Assembly: GCA_017441385.1 (NCBI GenBank)
Contig: JAFRXY010000091.1
Location: forward strand, 1-56,012
From: Clostridia bacterium
Lineage (GTDB): Bacteria; Bacillota; Clostridia; Oscillospirales; Acutalibacteraceae
Reading direction: 5' to 3'
Length of the DNA: 56,012 nucleotides
Below are positions 36,801 to 44,621 of the stretch, piece after piece. A program made the position numbers and the translations under genes. How positions within the stretch are numbered: the first letter of the stretch is position 1; each line of letters starts with the position of its first letter. The notes below the pieces were generated by a model, which was not told the DNA's origin, ran no database searches, and saw nothing but the letters and a program-made list of their open reading frames with translations.

Positions 36801-38163
36801 TGATGATTTCACTGCGGTTGGACACGCCTTCCGTATTTTTTAACGAACCGAACAGGGAGAGAAACAGCGGCTTTGCAATGCAGTCCGCCAGACCGCTTCT
36901 CGACATGACATCATTGATTTCGCGGGATGAGTATTTCTTCCCTCCCAGATATCCGGCCGCCGATTCGGGTTTCAGACCGGTAAAACAGAGTTTTTTAACC
37001 CCGTATTCGCTCCAGTTGATGTCGGTTTTTTCGGCATTGCCTGTGAACATGACACGCACATTCGGGCATCGGGTGAGAAGATAGATGATTTCATCGGTGA
37101 GCAGAGAGCGGATGGAGCGGGAATTGCCATTGTCATTGTCATTGTCATCGCTCACTGATTCCGTGGAAGTTTCGTCCAGACCGTCCAAAAGAAGCAGGTA
37201 TTCCGGAAAACGGTTCCTCCTGCCGAACAATGCGTTTATGTTGCTGACATAATCCTTCGGAACTTTCGCGGCGCTGTCCAGTCCCAGAAACAATCTGGCG
37301 ATTTCGCACAGGATAAATCCGGATGGCAGACCCTCCTCGCCGGAATAACAGCCGCCGCGCCGGGGGGCGCCGGTCAGATCGACAAATATGGGCAGTTCGG
37401 TGTGTTCGCTGTAGTAATTGCCTTTGTAGGTGCTTTCCATGATCCCGAGCAGAGCGGTTGTTTTTCCTGTTCCCTTCCCGCCGATAAGACAGAAACTGTA
37501 ATTCCGCGCCTGCACAGCATCGTTAATAGAGATTTCCTCTCTGTGCGGGCCGAATGTCACGCAGACGGGAAGAAGGCTTCCGCTTGCTTTGGGCTTTTTT
37601 TCATTCCTGTTCAGCGGCATGATGCGTTCGTCCGCACAGGGCGGGAAGAATCTGCTGCCTTCCACCGAACACTCTTTCAGAAAACGGTGCCCCGCTCTCT
37701 CCATTCTGCGGCGGTTCACCCGGCAGACAGCCCTTGCAAGACAGTGAAGTTCGGCTTCTGACGGCGCCACGCTCTTCAGATTGATTCTGCTGAAGCGCGG
37801 CAGATCTTCGAGCCCTTTCGGCAGTCCGTATCCCGGAAACGCCGTTATTGCCGGCACCAACGGAATGACGGAACGGTCGCGGGGATTTTTTTTGAATTCA
37901 TTGACCGCTATAGTCATTTCATAACGAACCCAGTCATCTTCTCTGCGGAAGCGGAAAACGTCGGGAGTGGCAATCAGCACAAAATGGGGTGTTGTGAGCA
38001 GTGTCCTCCGTATCTGCGTATAAAAGATTTTGCCGTCGGTCAGATCATTGGTATTGAGAAATACGCGCAGCCCGCGCGACGTCAGATAATCACAAACAAC
38101 CTTTGCCAATTCCGTTCCGTCGCTGGGGCGGTAGGAAATAAATACGTCAAATATCTGATTCAT
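33883..38163 (-). CDS. TIR-NACHT-WD40 protein, candidate NLR-like (STAND) immune receptor
   Basis: 1426 residues from ATG 38163, with AAGGAGC upstream. Order of parts: a TIR domain (~4-140; FDVFISYRPSDG, DLTDGK, EDDWVRYEM); a NACHT-type STAND NTPase with Walker A GGKGTGKTT (~228) and Walker B LLLLDGLDE (~323), and the FIHCCFRDYFAS helix (~603) typical of these ATPases; a short pentapeptide-like stretch (~720-760; VDLSYLDLSLVSFNGLRLG); and ~15 WD40 repeats (~764-1392). This resembles bacterial antiphage NLRs: the repeats sense a ligand, the NTPase oligomerises, and the TIR may consume NAD+ and kill the infected cell. The catalytic Glu of the TIR cannot be assigned with certainty by eye. No partner gene is adjacent. 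Signalling in development instead of defence is possible. Confidence 0.88.
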   Translation of the reverse strand: MNQIFDVFISYRPSDGTELAKVVCDYLTSRGLRVFLNTNDLTDGKIFYTQIRRTLLTTPHFVLIATPDVFRFRREDDWVRYEMTIAVNEFKKNPRDRSVIPLVPAITAFPGYGLPKGLEDLPRFSRINLKSVAPSEAELHCLARAVCRVNRRRMERAGHRFLKECSVEGSRFFPPCADERIMPLNRNEKKPKASGSLLPVCVTFGPHREEISINDAVQARNYSFCLIGGKGTGKTTALLGIMESTYKGNYYSEHTELPIFVDLTGAPRRGGCYSGEEGLPSGFILCEIARLFLGLDSAAKVPKDYVSNINALFGRRNRFPEYLLLLDGLDETSTESVSDDNDNDNGNSRSIRSLLTDEIIYLLTRCPNVRVMFTGNAEKTDINWSEYGVKKLCFTGLKPESAAGYLGGKKYSSREINDVMSRSGLADCIAKPLFLSLFGSLKNTEGVSNRSEIISRFLNERREKLQTEYIRESPMDSGTKEWVTKWQLWFMLDFLLPAIGSHMERTGSVKISPDEAAGVIEPILSGREEQGNGPDNSVCQCSVLGEYGRKCFPDYKGSEGLPAIARSILEVNGEMAEVAEFVLKASTDVLGLLYRDAGNAFGFIHCCFRDYFASVYDVNRLRIAIQAASKCNYDLALTSLASFTGRVNDREKTEWMVEQFGVNDKAGNFLGKKRKKNAPDPEKAPIQMEHALTVFRGRFDDEVGYGVYNLIEMIKLTGKELSEVDLSYLDLSLVSFNGLRLGRAGAEGACLQGAKISMDNLVCQGHSDTVESVACSPDGRRIISGSHDGTVKEWDRLTGQCVRTYAGHSDWVNSVAFFPDGRTFLSGSRDNTVREWDRVTGRRIRTYTGHSRAVTAVACSPDGRTFLSASVDKTVRQWDTQTGQCVFTFAGHTGSVYSVAYSPDGMTFLSGAVDGTVMEWDLLSGECIRTYSGHTDWVNTVACSPDGRTFLSGSNDNTVREWDRSTGQCICVYNGHGSFVNSVAYSPNGRSFVSESYKSVLEWDIAAGQCIRRYNGHSHFVNSVAYAPDGRTLLSGGMDGTVMEWDRFSGRCIRKFDRYNGAVCSAAFSPDGATFLTGTVEHTVREWDTATGRCVRTYEGHGGQVNSVAYAPDGCTVISGSADNTVREWDVATCRCIRTYEGCGGEVKSVAFSPEGNTILSAGGDNAVMEWDRAAGQCVCTYDSFGNDICPAAFSPAGRRSFSKSRFTRNREANRAAEQPPHRMRERGGEVREAAYSPDGRIVLSADRNSVKLWNRFTGRCICVCQGHSGEVNCADCFTDGKSVLSGSSDKSVREWDIASGQCIRVFQGHNGAVLSVACSPDGKTFLSVSADKTVREWDRITGECLHTYEGHKGSVNTVVYAPDGRTILSGAEDGTLCLWSTETGECLRVIRNYPGLHITGCDMRDLHEESTVDREALRQYGAVVE
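33988..35874 (-). repeat. 126-bp WD40 repeat array
   Basis: About fifteen coding repeats of ~126 bases, each giving the pattern GHS..VNSVA.SPDGRTFLSGS.DNTVREWD..TGQCIRTY. One (about the eleventh) has lost the pattern, reading FTRNREANRAAEQPPHRMR. Several neighbouring copies are very similar, which suggests internal duplication or recombination. Confidence 0.9.
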
Positions 38164-38218
38164 ATGCAAAAAAGCTCCTTGGGTCTTTGTGTTTGACTTC
38201 CTGTTTGGCAGATAAATT

Positions 38219-38247
38219 ATTATACAATTATTTGCCTTTTTTGTCAA
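38219..38247 (-). promoter_or_regulatory. Consensus promoter of the TIR-NACHT-WD40 gene
   Basis: On the minus strand TTGACA (38242-38247), 17 bases, TATAAT (38219-38224): perfect sigma-A promoter, leader of about 50 bases. The receptor therefore appears to be constitutively transcribed. Confidence 0.85.
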
Positions 38248-38312
38248 CAATGCTAAACGTACCCAAATTATTCAAACCCAGCAATGTGGTATGACCCTTA
38301 TTCAAAATAAAA

Positions 38313-38352
38313 CAGCAGCAGGATTTCTGTACCTTGCGTCATCCTGCCGCTG
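38313..38352 (-). terminator. Terminator of the sucrose operon
   Basis: On the minus strand CAGCGGCAGGAT (38341-38352) pairs with ATCCTGCTGCTG (38313-38324), then TTTTATTTTG. It lies ~70 bases past the scrB stop. Confidence 0.8.
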
Positions 38353-38420
38353 TGTTGCTGTGATTGGGTTGTCGGTTTCCGGAAGGATGCTTCCTCAAAG
38401 GACTCCTATGAATATTACTC

Positions 38421-39887
38421 TCAGTCTACCGCGAAACTCTCTTCCACCGCCCTGTTAAGCTCCCAAAGATGAATCGACGCGTCGCCCTGCACAATCAGCC
38501 TTTCTTCCCCTTCAGTGGGGAAAATGCGGGAAGAAAAAACCGCGTCGCCGTCGTTGACAAAGATTTCCACCGAGCTGCGGTCGATGAAAATCCGCAGATG
38601 GAACAGTCCCTTGGGCAGGGGGCGGGTGCGCCGCTCGCCCTGATCGGTATTGAACCGGCGTTTAAGCCCCGAACGGTCGACCGTGATCTCCCTTGCGCCG
38701 TCGTCATAGGCAATTGTCATGCCGCCGGAACCGTCCCCGGCCGCGAACAGTTGCAAGGTCAGGTCTCCGCCGCGGCTGATCAGCTCCATCTCGCACACGC
38801 GGGGGAGAAGGTCGGTGGATTCGAGGTCGATTTTCTTCCCACGGAGCGCCCGCAGCTCGTCGATCGGCTGCTGAATGAGCCGGTGGTCGCGCACCCTCAG
38901 CTCGCGCGGCAGGGTCAGGCAGCCCGACCAGTCTTCCTCATCGGTGGGATAGGACGCGTCGGGCAGTCCCATCCACGCCACCAGCGTCGCCTTGTTTCTG
39001 TCGTTCGGATTGGCGGCGCACTCGGCGGCATAAGAATCGAAGCCGAAGTCCAGCACATGAAAGCGGGTATTGTCGGGGGTGAAGGTCAGGGTGTCCCAGT
39101 CCATATGCCCCAGCAGATAGCCGTTGTGGTGAACCGAGCCGCCTCTTCCCGGCAATGTGAGATGCTGCGGGCAGAAGATCAGCACGTCGTAGCCGCTGAC
39201 GGTTTCAATAGACGGGCATTCCCACATGTCGCCGAAATCCTCAAACCCCGGCACATTGAGCTGCCCCGCGAAATTCCAGCCTTCCGTCGGTGAATCGGAG
39301 CTGTAAATAATACAGCAGCCCTTTTTCTCCTTGGTCTGCGCACCGATGATGATGTAATACTTCCCGTTCTGCTCATTGTGAATGATCTTCGGGTCGCGCT
39401 GGTGCTCGGTGTAATCCTCATTCATGCCGAAGAGCGGCGGGAGCTTCACGGCGGTGCCTCCGTCCTTCAGATCCACCAGACAGGTATAGGGCCTTCGCGT
39501 CCAGTCTTCGTCGCGGTGATTGCCGGTGTAGTAAAGATAGAGATTGTCTTCCAGCGGAAGGGCGGAACCGGAATAGGCGCCCTTGTTGTCGTACTCCGTG
39601 TCGGGCTTTATACATACACCGACATTCTTCCATTTTACCAGATCCTCCGAAACGGTATGGTACCAGTATTTCAGTCCGTGCACCGCTCCCCACGGACACC
39701 ACTGGTAGAACAAATGCCATACGCCGTCATGAAAGACGAATCCGTTGGGGTCGTTGAGCAGCCCCGTGACGCTCTGAATATGATAGTGCTGCCGGTAATC
39801 CGACTGAATTGTCTTCTCGTGAAGCGCACGGATTTCCTCGCCGCTTTGCAGCACACGGTAGCGCTCTTCCTTCGTCCATGTTTTCAA
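38421..39887 (-). CDS. scrB: GH32 sucrose-6-phosphate hydrolase
   Basis: 488 residues from a TTG start at 39887 with GGGAGG nine bases upstream. LLNDPNGF (nucleophile Asp46), YSGSA, QRDPKI (Asp165) and MWECPS (acid/base Glu223) are the GH32 active-site motifs, followed by a C-terminal beta-sandwich. No signal peptide, so it works in the cytoplasm, cleaving the sucrose-6-phosphate imported by the PTS into glucose-6-phosphate and fructose. It is the last gene of the unit; the acylphosphatase ends 15 bases upstream. Confidence 0.93.
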   Translation of the reverse strand: MKTWTKEERYRVLQSGEEIRALHEKTIQSDYRQHYHIQSVTGLLNDPNGFVFHDGVWHLFYQWCPWGAVHGLKYWYHTVSEDLVKWKNVGVCIKPDTEYDNKGAYSGSALPLEDNLYLYYTGNHRDEDWTRRPYTCLVDLKDGGTAVKLPPLFGMNEDYTEHQRDPKIIHNEQNGKYYIIIGAQTKEKKGCCIIYSSDSPTEGWNFAGQLNVPGFEDFGDMWECPSIETVSGYDVLIFCPQHLTLPGRGGSVHHNGYLLGHMDWDTLTFTPDNTRFHVLDFGFDSYAAECAANPNDRNKATLVAWMGLPDASYPTDEEDWSGCLTLPRELRVRDHRLIQQPIDELRALRGKKIDLESTDLLPRVCEMELISRGGDLTLQLFAAGDGSGGMTIAYDDGAREITVDRSGLKRRFNTDQGERRTRPLPKGLFHLRIFIDRSSVEIFVNDGDAVFSSRIFPTEGEERLIVQGDASIHLWELNRAVEESFAVD

Positions 39888-39902
39888 GGTTTCATTCCTC
39901 CC

Positions 39903-40196
39903 TCAGAATCCCCGCTTGATCCGGAAATTTTTTTCGTCAGGGTTTGTTTCGAGCCATTTGGTTTCCAACCGCTCGATACGGATGTAGGGGTCGCGGTCGA
40001 TTTCCGCCACCACCTCGTTGATCTGCCGTTCGGTGCCCTGAATCTCCATGGTCACCGAGCCGTCGTATTCATTATGCACCCAGCCGGTCACGCCGTTCTT
40101 TCTGGCGGCCTGCTGTGCCTGAAAGCGGAAGCCCACCGCCTGCACCCTGCCGTAGAAGCAGATGCGTTTCCGCAGTATTTCACTCTCATGATTCAT
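39903..40196 (-). CDS. Acylphosphatase
   Basis: 97 residues from ATG 40196, with a weak AGGA ten bases upstream. ICFYGRVQAVGFRFQ contains the phosphate-binding loop with its Arg, and VTGWVHNEYDGSV the catalytic Asn. It hydrolyses acyl phosphates such as 1,3-bisphosphoglycerate or acetyl phosphate, possibly limiting these during rapid sugar flux. Position before scrB suggests co-transcription, although a hairpin lies between it and ptsI. Confidence 0.9.
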   Translation of the reverse strand: MNHESEILRKRICFYGRVQAVGFRFQAQQAARKNGVTGWVHNEYDGSVTMEIQGTERQINEVVAEIDRDPYIRIERLETKWLETNPDEKNFRIKRGF

Positions 40197-40223
40197 CAAT
40201 ATCAAATCCTATACAGCATACAA

Positions 40224-40253
40224 CAAAACCGACAGTCAAGCCTGCCGGTTTTG
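40224..40253. terminator. Hairpin between ptsI and acylphosphatase gene
   Basis: CAAAACCGACAG (40224-40235) pairs with CCTGCCGGTTTTG (40241-40253), imperfectly. On the minus strand it is followed by TTGTTG only, so it is probably a partial terminator that lowers expression of the two downstream genes. Confidence 0.5.
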
Positions 40254-40304
40254 CTTTTATGGGGAAAGAATGTTCATGTCACCGCAGTGTACATTCAGAT
40301 GCCG

Positions 40305-42089
40305 TTATTTGTTTTTGTTTTTTCCGAAAAGGGAAAACCTGCCCTTTTTGGCCTGTTTCTCCGGTTCGGGTTCCGGCGATTCCACGGGAGCGGCGGGGTT
40401 TTCTTCCGCGGGCGCTTCTGCCGGAGCGGCGGGTTTTTCCTCCGCGGGAGCTTCGGTTTCGGGTTCCTGTGCGCCGCCGAGGTCAAGCTCACGGATGACC
40501 TTTCTCAGCCCGAGAATTCCTCCGGGATTCACGCTGAGTTCGTCAAGACCCATGCGCAGGAAGGTCTCGGTCAGGGTGGTGTCCGCGCCGAGTTCGCCGC
40601 AGATACCGACCCAGCAGTTGTGCCGGTGGCCGGCCTGTACGGTCATGTCGATCAGGCGGAGCACGGCGGGATGATGGGAATCATAGAAATGATCGAGCTT
40701 GGGATTCTGACGGTCGATGGCCAGCGTGTACTGCGTCAGGTCGTTGGTGCCGATGGAGAAGAATTCCACTTCCTCCGCCAGTTCGTCGGCCACCATGACG
40801 GCGGCGGGCGTTTCGATCATGATGCCGATTTCGACCTCGCCGACTTCCTTGCCCTCCGCGAGAAGCTCCTTGCGGCATTCCTCCAGAATCGCCTTTGCTT
40901 CTTTCACTTCGCTGACGGAAATGATCATCGGGAACATGATGCTCACCTTACCGTAAGCGGCCGCGCGGAGAATGGCTCTGATCTGCGCCTTGAATATCTC
41001 GTGCTGCATCAGGCAGATGCGGATGGCACGGTAGCCCAGCGCGGGATTTTCTTCCTTGGGAAGGTTGAAATAATCCGCCTGCTTATCCGCGCCGATATCC
41101 AGCGTGCGGATAATGACCTTCTTGCCGCCCATCATTTCGGCGACCTTCTTATAGATGGCGAACTGCTCATCTTCCGTCGGGAAGGTCTTGGAATTCAGAT
41201 AGATGAATTCCGAACGGAACAGGCCGATGCCGCCCGCGTCGTTGTCCAGCACCATGCCCACGTCGGACACATTGCCGATGTTGGCGTAGACATTGATTTC
41301 CCTGCCGTCCAGCGTGACGTTGGGCTGCCCCTTGAGCTGTTGCAGCATGGCGCGCTGCTCCAGATCACGCACGCGCTTCTCGTCGAGCGTCCTGAGCAAT
41401 TCCTCTTCCGGCTCGATGTAAATGCAGCTGTTGTAGCCGTCGATGATGGCCGTCTTGCCGTCCCATTCCTCGCTGATTTCGGTGCCGATCAGAGCGGGAA
41501 TATTCATATTGCGGGCCAGAATCGCGGTGTGGCTGTTGGTGCTGCCCAGACGGGTGACAAAGCCGAGCAGCTTGCTCTTGTCCAACTGAACGGTTTCGGA
41601 GGGCGCGAGATCCTCCGCGACGATGATGAACGGCTCGTCGCTGCCGGCGGGGCCGGTTTCGGCGCCGGTGAGGATATTCACCATGCGGCCGGAAATATCC
41701 CGCACATCGGCGGCGCGTGCCTTCATGTATTCGTCGTCCATCGAAGCGAAGGTTTCCGCGAACTGCTCGCCGGTGGTCTTGACGGCAAATTCCGCGGTTT
41801 TGCCCTCGGAATTGATCAGCTCGGTGATGGAATCGTTGTAGTCGTCGTCGTCCAGCATCATCATGTGAATTTCAAAGATCGCGGCGTGTTCTTCGCCCGC
41901 CTCCACAACCGCCTTGTCATACAGCCCTTGAAGCTGCTCGGTGGCCAGCGCCTTCGCGTCTTCATACCGTTTCAGTTCGGCGGCTGGGTCGGCGGCGGTC
42001 TCTTTGATTTCCGCCTGCTTTTTGGCTAGAAATCTGACTTTTCCGATGGCAATGCCTTTGAGAATCGACTTACCTGTCGCTGTTATCAT
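40305..42089 (-). CDS. ptsI: PTS enzyme I with an Ala/Glu/Pro-rich C-terminal extension
   Basis: 594 residues from ATG 42089, with AGGAGG upstream. Transfers phosphate from phosphoenolpyruvate to HPr. GSTNSHTAILARNMNIPALIG contains the phosphorylated His187. GLFRSEFIYL, FFSIGTNDLTQYTLAIDR and CGELGADTT are PEP-domain motifs. Enzyme I normally ends near residue 535-575. Here ~59 residues follow, with AEEKPAAPAEAPAEENPAAP and a basic end, KKGRFSLFGKNKNK. The EII protein of the same cluster ends in a similar tail. Lying within a sucrose operon, it may be the dedicated or only EI of the cell. Confidence 0.95.
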   Translation of the reverse strand: MITATGKSILKGIAIGKVRFLAKKQAEIKETAADPAAELKRYEDAKALATEQLQGLYDKAVVEAGEEHAAIFEIHMMMLDDDDYNDSITELINSEGKTAEFAVKTTGEQFAETFASMDDEYMKARAADVRDISGRMVNILTGAETGPAGSDEPFIIVAEDLAPSETVQLDKSKLLGFVTRLGSTNSHTAILARNMNIPALIGTEISEEWDGKTAIIDGYNSCIYIEPEEELLRTLDEKRVRDLEQRAMLQQLKGQPNVTLDGREINVYANIGNVSDVGMVLDNDAGGIGLFRSEFIYLNSKTFPTEDEQFAIYKKVAEMMGGKKVIIRTLDIGADKQADYFNLPKEENPALGYRAIRICLMQHEIFKAQIRAILRAAAYGKVSIMFPMIISVSEVKEAKAILEECRKELLAEGKEVGEVEIGIMIETPAAVMVADELAEEVEFFSIGTNDLTQYTLAIDRQNPKLDHFYDSHHPAVLRLIDMTVQAGHRHNCWVGICGELGADTTLTETFLRMGLDELSVNPGGILGLRKVIRELDLGGAQEPETEAPAEEKPAAPAEAPAEENPAAPVESPEPEPEKQAKKGRFSLFGKNKNK

Positions 42090-42125
42090 AGAGCATACCT
42101 CCTATTCAGCGATTGAAGAATGGAA

Positions 42126-42383
42126 TCAGAGGTTCTCCTTGAAGAATTTCTCGATGGTTTCGGCCGCGACGTCTTCGTCGGCGCCTTCGATGGTGACTTC
42201 CACGGTGTCGCCGCACTTGATGCCCATGCCCATGAGCGCCATGAGCTTTCTGAGGTCAACCGATTTGTCCCCCTTGGTAATGGTGCAGGTGCTGGCAAAG
42301 GGCTTGACCGCCTTGACGAGAACGCCCGCGGGACGTGCGTGAATACCTACCGGATCGGTGATGGTGTAAGAAAACTTTTTCAT
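42126..42383 (-). CDS. ptsH: HPr phosphocarrier with Lys at position 46
   Basis: 85 residues. DPVGIHARPAG carries the active-site His15 that passes phosphate from enzyme I to EIIA. The region around residue 46 reads SVDLRKLMALMGMG, whereas Gram-positive HPr has the form KSIMGVMSLG with Ser46, the target of HPr kinase. Here residue 46 is Lys, so the protein cannot be phosphorylated at that site. It should therefore serve only in transport and not act as CcpA corepressor. AAAGGAG precedes the ATG, and ptsI follows after 36 bases. Confidence 0.95.
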   Translation of the reverse strand: MKKFSYTITDPVGIHARPAGVLVKAVKPFASTCTITKGDKSVDLRKLMALMGMGIKCGDTVEVTIEGADEDVAAETIEKFFKENL

Positions 42384-42415
42384 AGAGCATACTCCTTTAA
42401 TTCAGTGTGGAATTT

Positions 42416-42460
42416 GAAGGGTGAAGTGTGAAGTTGTTTGATTTTCATGCCTCACCCTTC
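42416..42460 (-). other. Inverted repeat between scrA and ptsH
   Basis: GAAGGGTGA (42416-42424) and TCACCCTTC (42452-42460) are perfectly paired around a 27-base loop, without a T-run. It could be an mRNA-stability or processing element that lets ptsH-ptsI be expressed at a different level from scrA. Confidence 0.4.
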
Positions 42461-42505
42461 GATTTAGATGATGCGATTGACCGGATATGAATCAGTGTAT
42501 TTGAA

Positions 42506-44554
42506 TTACACTTCAACAGGGGCGTCCTCTGCGGGAGCTTCTTCTGCGGGAGCTTCCTCTGCGGGAGCTTCCTCTGCGGGAGCTTCCTCTGCGGGAGCTT
42601 CCTCTGCGGGAGCTTCCTCTGCGGGAGCTTCCTCTGCGGGAGCTTCGGCGCCTTCTTCCGGCTTGCTTTCTTCATTGCTGACGGTAATCACGCAATCGAG
42701 CGGATCGCATCCGCCTTCGTTGATTTCAAGATTTGCGTAGTCGTCGCTGTTGGTAACCAGCACGGCGGTGGTGGTGGAATAGCCCGCCGCCTTGATCTTT
42801 TCAATATCAAAGGTCATCAGCTTCTGTCCCGCCTTGACCTGATCGCCTTCGGCGCAGAAAAGCTCGAATCCGTCGCCTTCCATCGCAACGGTGTTGACGC
42901 CGACATGAATGAGCAGCTCCATGCCGTCGGGAGAGGAAATGCCGATCGCGTGCTTGGTGTCGGTGGTGGAGGAAATTTCACCGTCGAAGGGGGCGTACAC
43001 CACGCCTTCCGCGGGTTCGATGCCGATGCCTTCGCCCAGCACACCGGCGGCGAAGGTTTCATCGGGAATTTCGGCGGAGGGAATGACGTTGCCCTTGATG
43101 GGAGCGTAGACCTTGCCGGGTTCGCAGGTGATTTCGGGAGCGGCGGTTTCTTCCGCCACCGCTTCGCCTTCGTCTTCTTCTGTCTTATCGCTGTGCATAA
43201 ACCATGAAAGAACAAATGAAACAGCAAACGATACCGCCAGCATAATGGCATACTGCCAGATGAAATCGGCGCAGGTGAGGAATCCGAACAGACCCGTCAC
43301 GCCGTAGGCGGTCGCCCCGATGCCCAGCATGGCACCCACAGCCGCGCCGCAGGCGCCGCCGATCATGCCGCAGACAAGCGGCTTGACCAGACGGAGGTTG
43401 ACACCGAAGATGGCAGGCTCGGTAATTCCTAAGAACGCTGAGAGAGAAGACGGCAGAGCCAGATTCTTGAACTTGTGGTTCTTGGTCTTGAGAGCCACCG
43501 CAAAGCAGGCGGCGCCCTGTGCGAAGTTGGCGGAGGAGGCGATGGGCATCCATGTATTGTAGCCGCTGCCCAGCATTCTCGCTTCAACCGTGTTGTACAT
43601 ATGATGTACGCCGGCGACCACCGTCAGCGGATAAATCGCGCCCGCGACAGCCGCGCCGAGTCCGTAGGGAATGGTGATGATCCACTGAACGGCAATGAGA
43701 ATCCATTCTTCCAAGGTGGAGAACACGGGTCCGAAAATTGTGAGTGTGAGATAACCTGTCACGAGAACCGTTACCAGCGGGGTGACAAAGAGATCGATCA
43801 TCTCGGGAACCTTCTCATGCAGCTTCTTCTCGAGGAAGCACATGAACCACACGGCAATGATGACCGGAATGACGTGTCCCTGATAGCCGGTCAGGTTGAT
43901 ATGATACAGACCGAACCAGACGGAAGCCTGCGGAATCTTTTCCCCGGCTTCGAGCATACCCGCCACGCTCCACGCGTTGGTGAGGTCGGGATGCACCATG
44001 ATCATGCCGATGACGGCTCCGAGGAAGATGTTGCCGCCGAACACCCTCGCGGCGGAAACGGCGATCAGGACGGGAAGGAATACGAAAGCCGCGTTGCTGA
44101 ACAGATGGAAGATCTGATAGGTGCCGGAATTGGCCATATCCGGCCAGATCTTGGTCATGCCTTCCAGCAGACCCATCATAAGACCGGCGGCGACGATGGC
44201 CGGCAGGATGGGAACGAACACATCGCCCAGCGCCTTGATCATGCGGAAGGGCAGGGGCTGCTTGGCGGCGGCGGCGGCCTTGACGTCCGCCTTGGTGGCG
44301 GCGGTCATGCCGCTGATCGAGAGGAATTCGTCATACACCTTGTTGACGGCGCCTGTGCCGATAATGATCTGGAGCTGGCCGTTGGAGCTGAAAACGCCCT
44401 TGACGCCGTCCACATCTTCGAGCTTTTTCATATCTACCTTGCTGTTGTCATTGGTCACCAGACGAAGTCTTGTGGCGCAATGCGCGGCAGATACGAGGTT
44501 TTCACGCTTACCCACGAGATCGTAGATCTCTTGCGCGCATTTTCTGTAATCCAT
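42506..44554 (-). CDS. scrA: Sucrose-type PTS permease EIIBCA
   Basis: 682 residues from ATG 44554, with AAAGGAG upstream. EIIB domain with SAAHCATRLRLV (phosphorylated Cys26); EIIC with about ten membrane segments and GITEPAIFGVNLRLVKP, a motif of the sucrose/beta-glucoside family; EIIA with MELLIHVGVNTV (phosphorylated His550). It imports and phosphorylates the sugar. Clustering with GH32, fructokinase and a LacI regulator points to sucrose. The last ~48 residues are eight AEEAP units, absent from standard EII. The operator at 44603 implies local repression. Confidence 0.93.
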   Translation of the reverse strand: MDYRKCAQEIYDLVGKRENLVSAAHCATRLRLVTNDNSKVDMKKLEDVDGVKGVFSSNGQLQIIIGTGAVNKVYDEFLSISGMTAATKADVKAAAAAKQPLPFRMIKALGDVFVPILPAIVAAGLMMGLLEGMTKIWPDMANSGTYQIFHLFSNAAFVFLPVLIAVSAARVFGGNIFLGAVIGMIMVHPDLTNAWSVAGMLEAGEKIPQASVWFGLYHINLTGYQGHVIPVIIAVWFMCFLEKKLHEKVPEMIDLFVTPLVTVLVTGYLTLTIFGPVFSTLEEWILIAVQWIITIPYGLGAAVAGAIYPLTVVAGVHHMYNTVEARMLGSGYNTWMPIASSANFAQGAACFAVALKTKNHKFKNLALPSSLSAFLGITEPAIFGVNLRLVKPLVCGMIGGACGAAVGAMLGIGATAYGVTGLFGFLTCADFIWQYAIMLAVSFAVSFVLSWFMHSDKTEEDEGEAVAEETAAPEITCEPGKVYAPIKGNVIPSAEIPDETFAAGVLGEGIGIEPAEGVVYAPFDGEISSTTDTKHAIGISSPDGMELLIHVGVNTVAMEGDGFELFCAEGDQVKAGQKLMTFDIEKIKAAGYSTTTAVLVTNSDDYANLEINEGGCDPLDCVITVSNEESKPEEGAEAPAEEAPAEEAPAEEAPAEEAPAEEAPAEEAPAEEAPAEDAPVEV
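42524..42647 (-). repeat. 15-bp tandem repeats encoding the AEEAP tail of EIIBCA
   Basis: About eight copies of GGGAGCTTCCTCTGC in the + orientation, almost identical, each encoding five residues. Units keep the frame, so tail length can vary freely. Confidence 0.9.
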
Positions 44555-44602
44555 AAAAACACTCCTTTGTTTTATATATTTTTCAAGATTTTTGAACACT
44601 CT

Positions 44603-44616
44603 TGAAATCGATTACA
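44603..44616 (-). promoter_or_regulatory. LacI-type operator of the EII operon
   Basis: TGAAATCGATTACA, a match to the general LacI/cre pattern TGWAANCGNTTNCA and the exact reverse complement of the site at 49461. It begins five bases after the -10 box of the EII promoter, where a bound repressor would block initiation. Confidence 0.75.
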
Positions 44617-44621
44617 ATATT

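Noticed and set aside
39378-42029. 883-residue plus-strand frame
   Set aside because: Antisense to scrB, the acylphosphatase gene and ptsI, crossing their boundaries. A by-product of codon bias in real genes.
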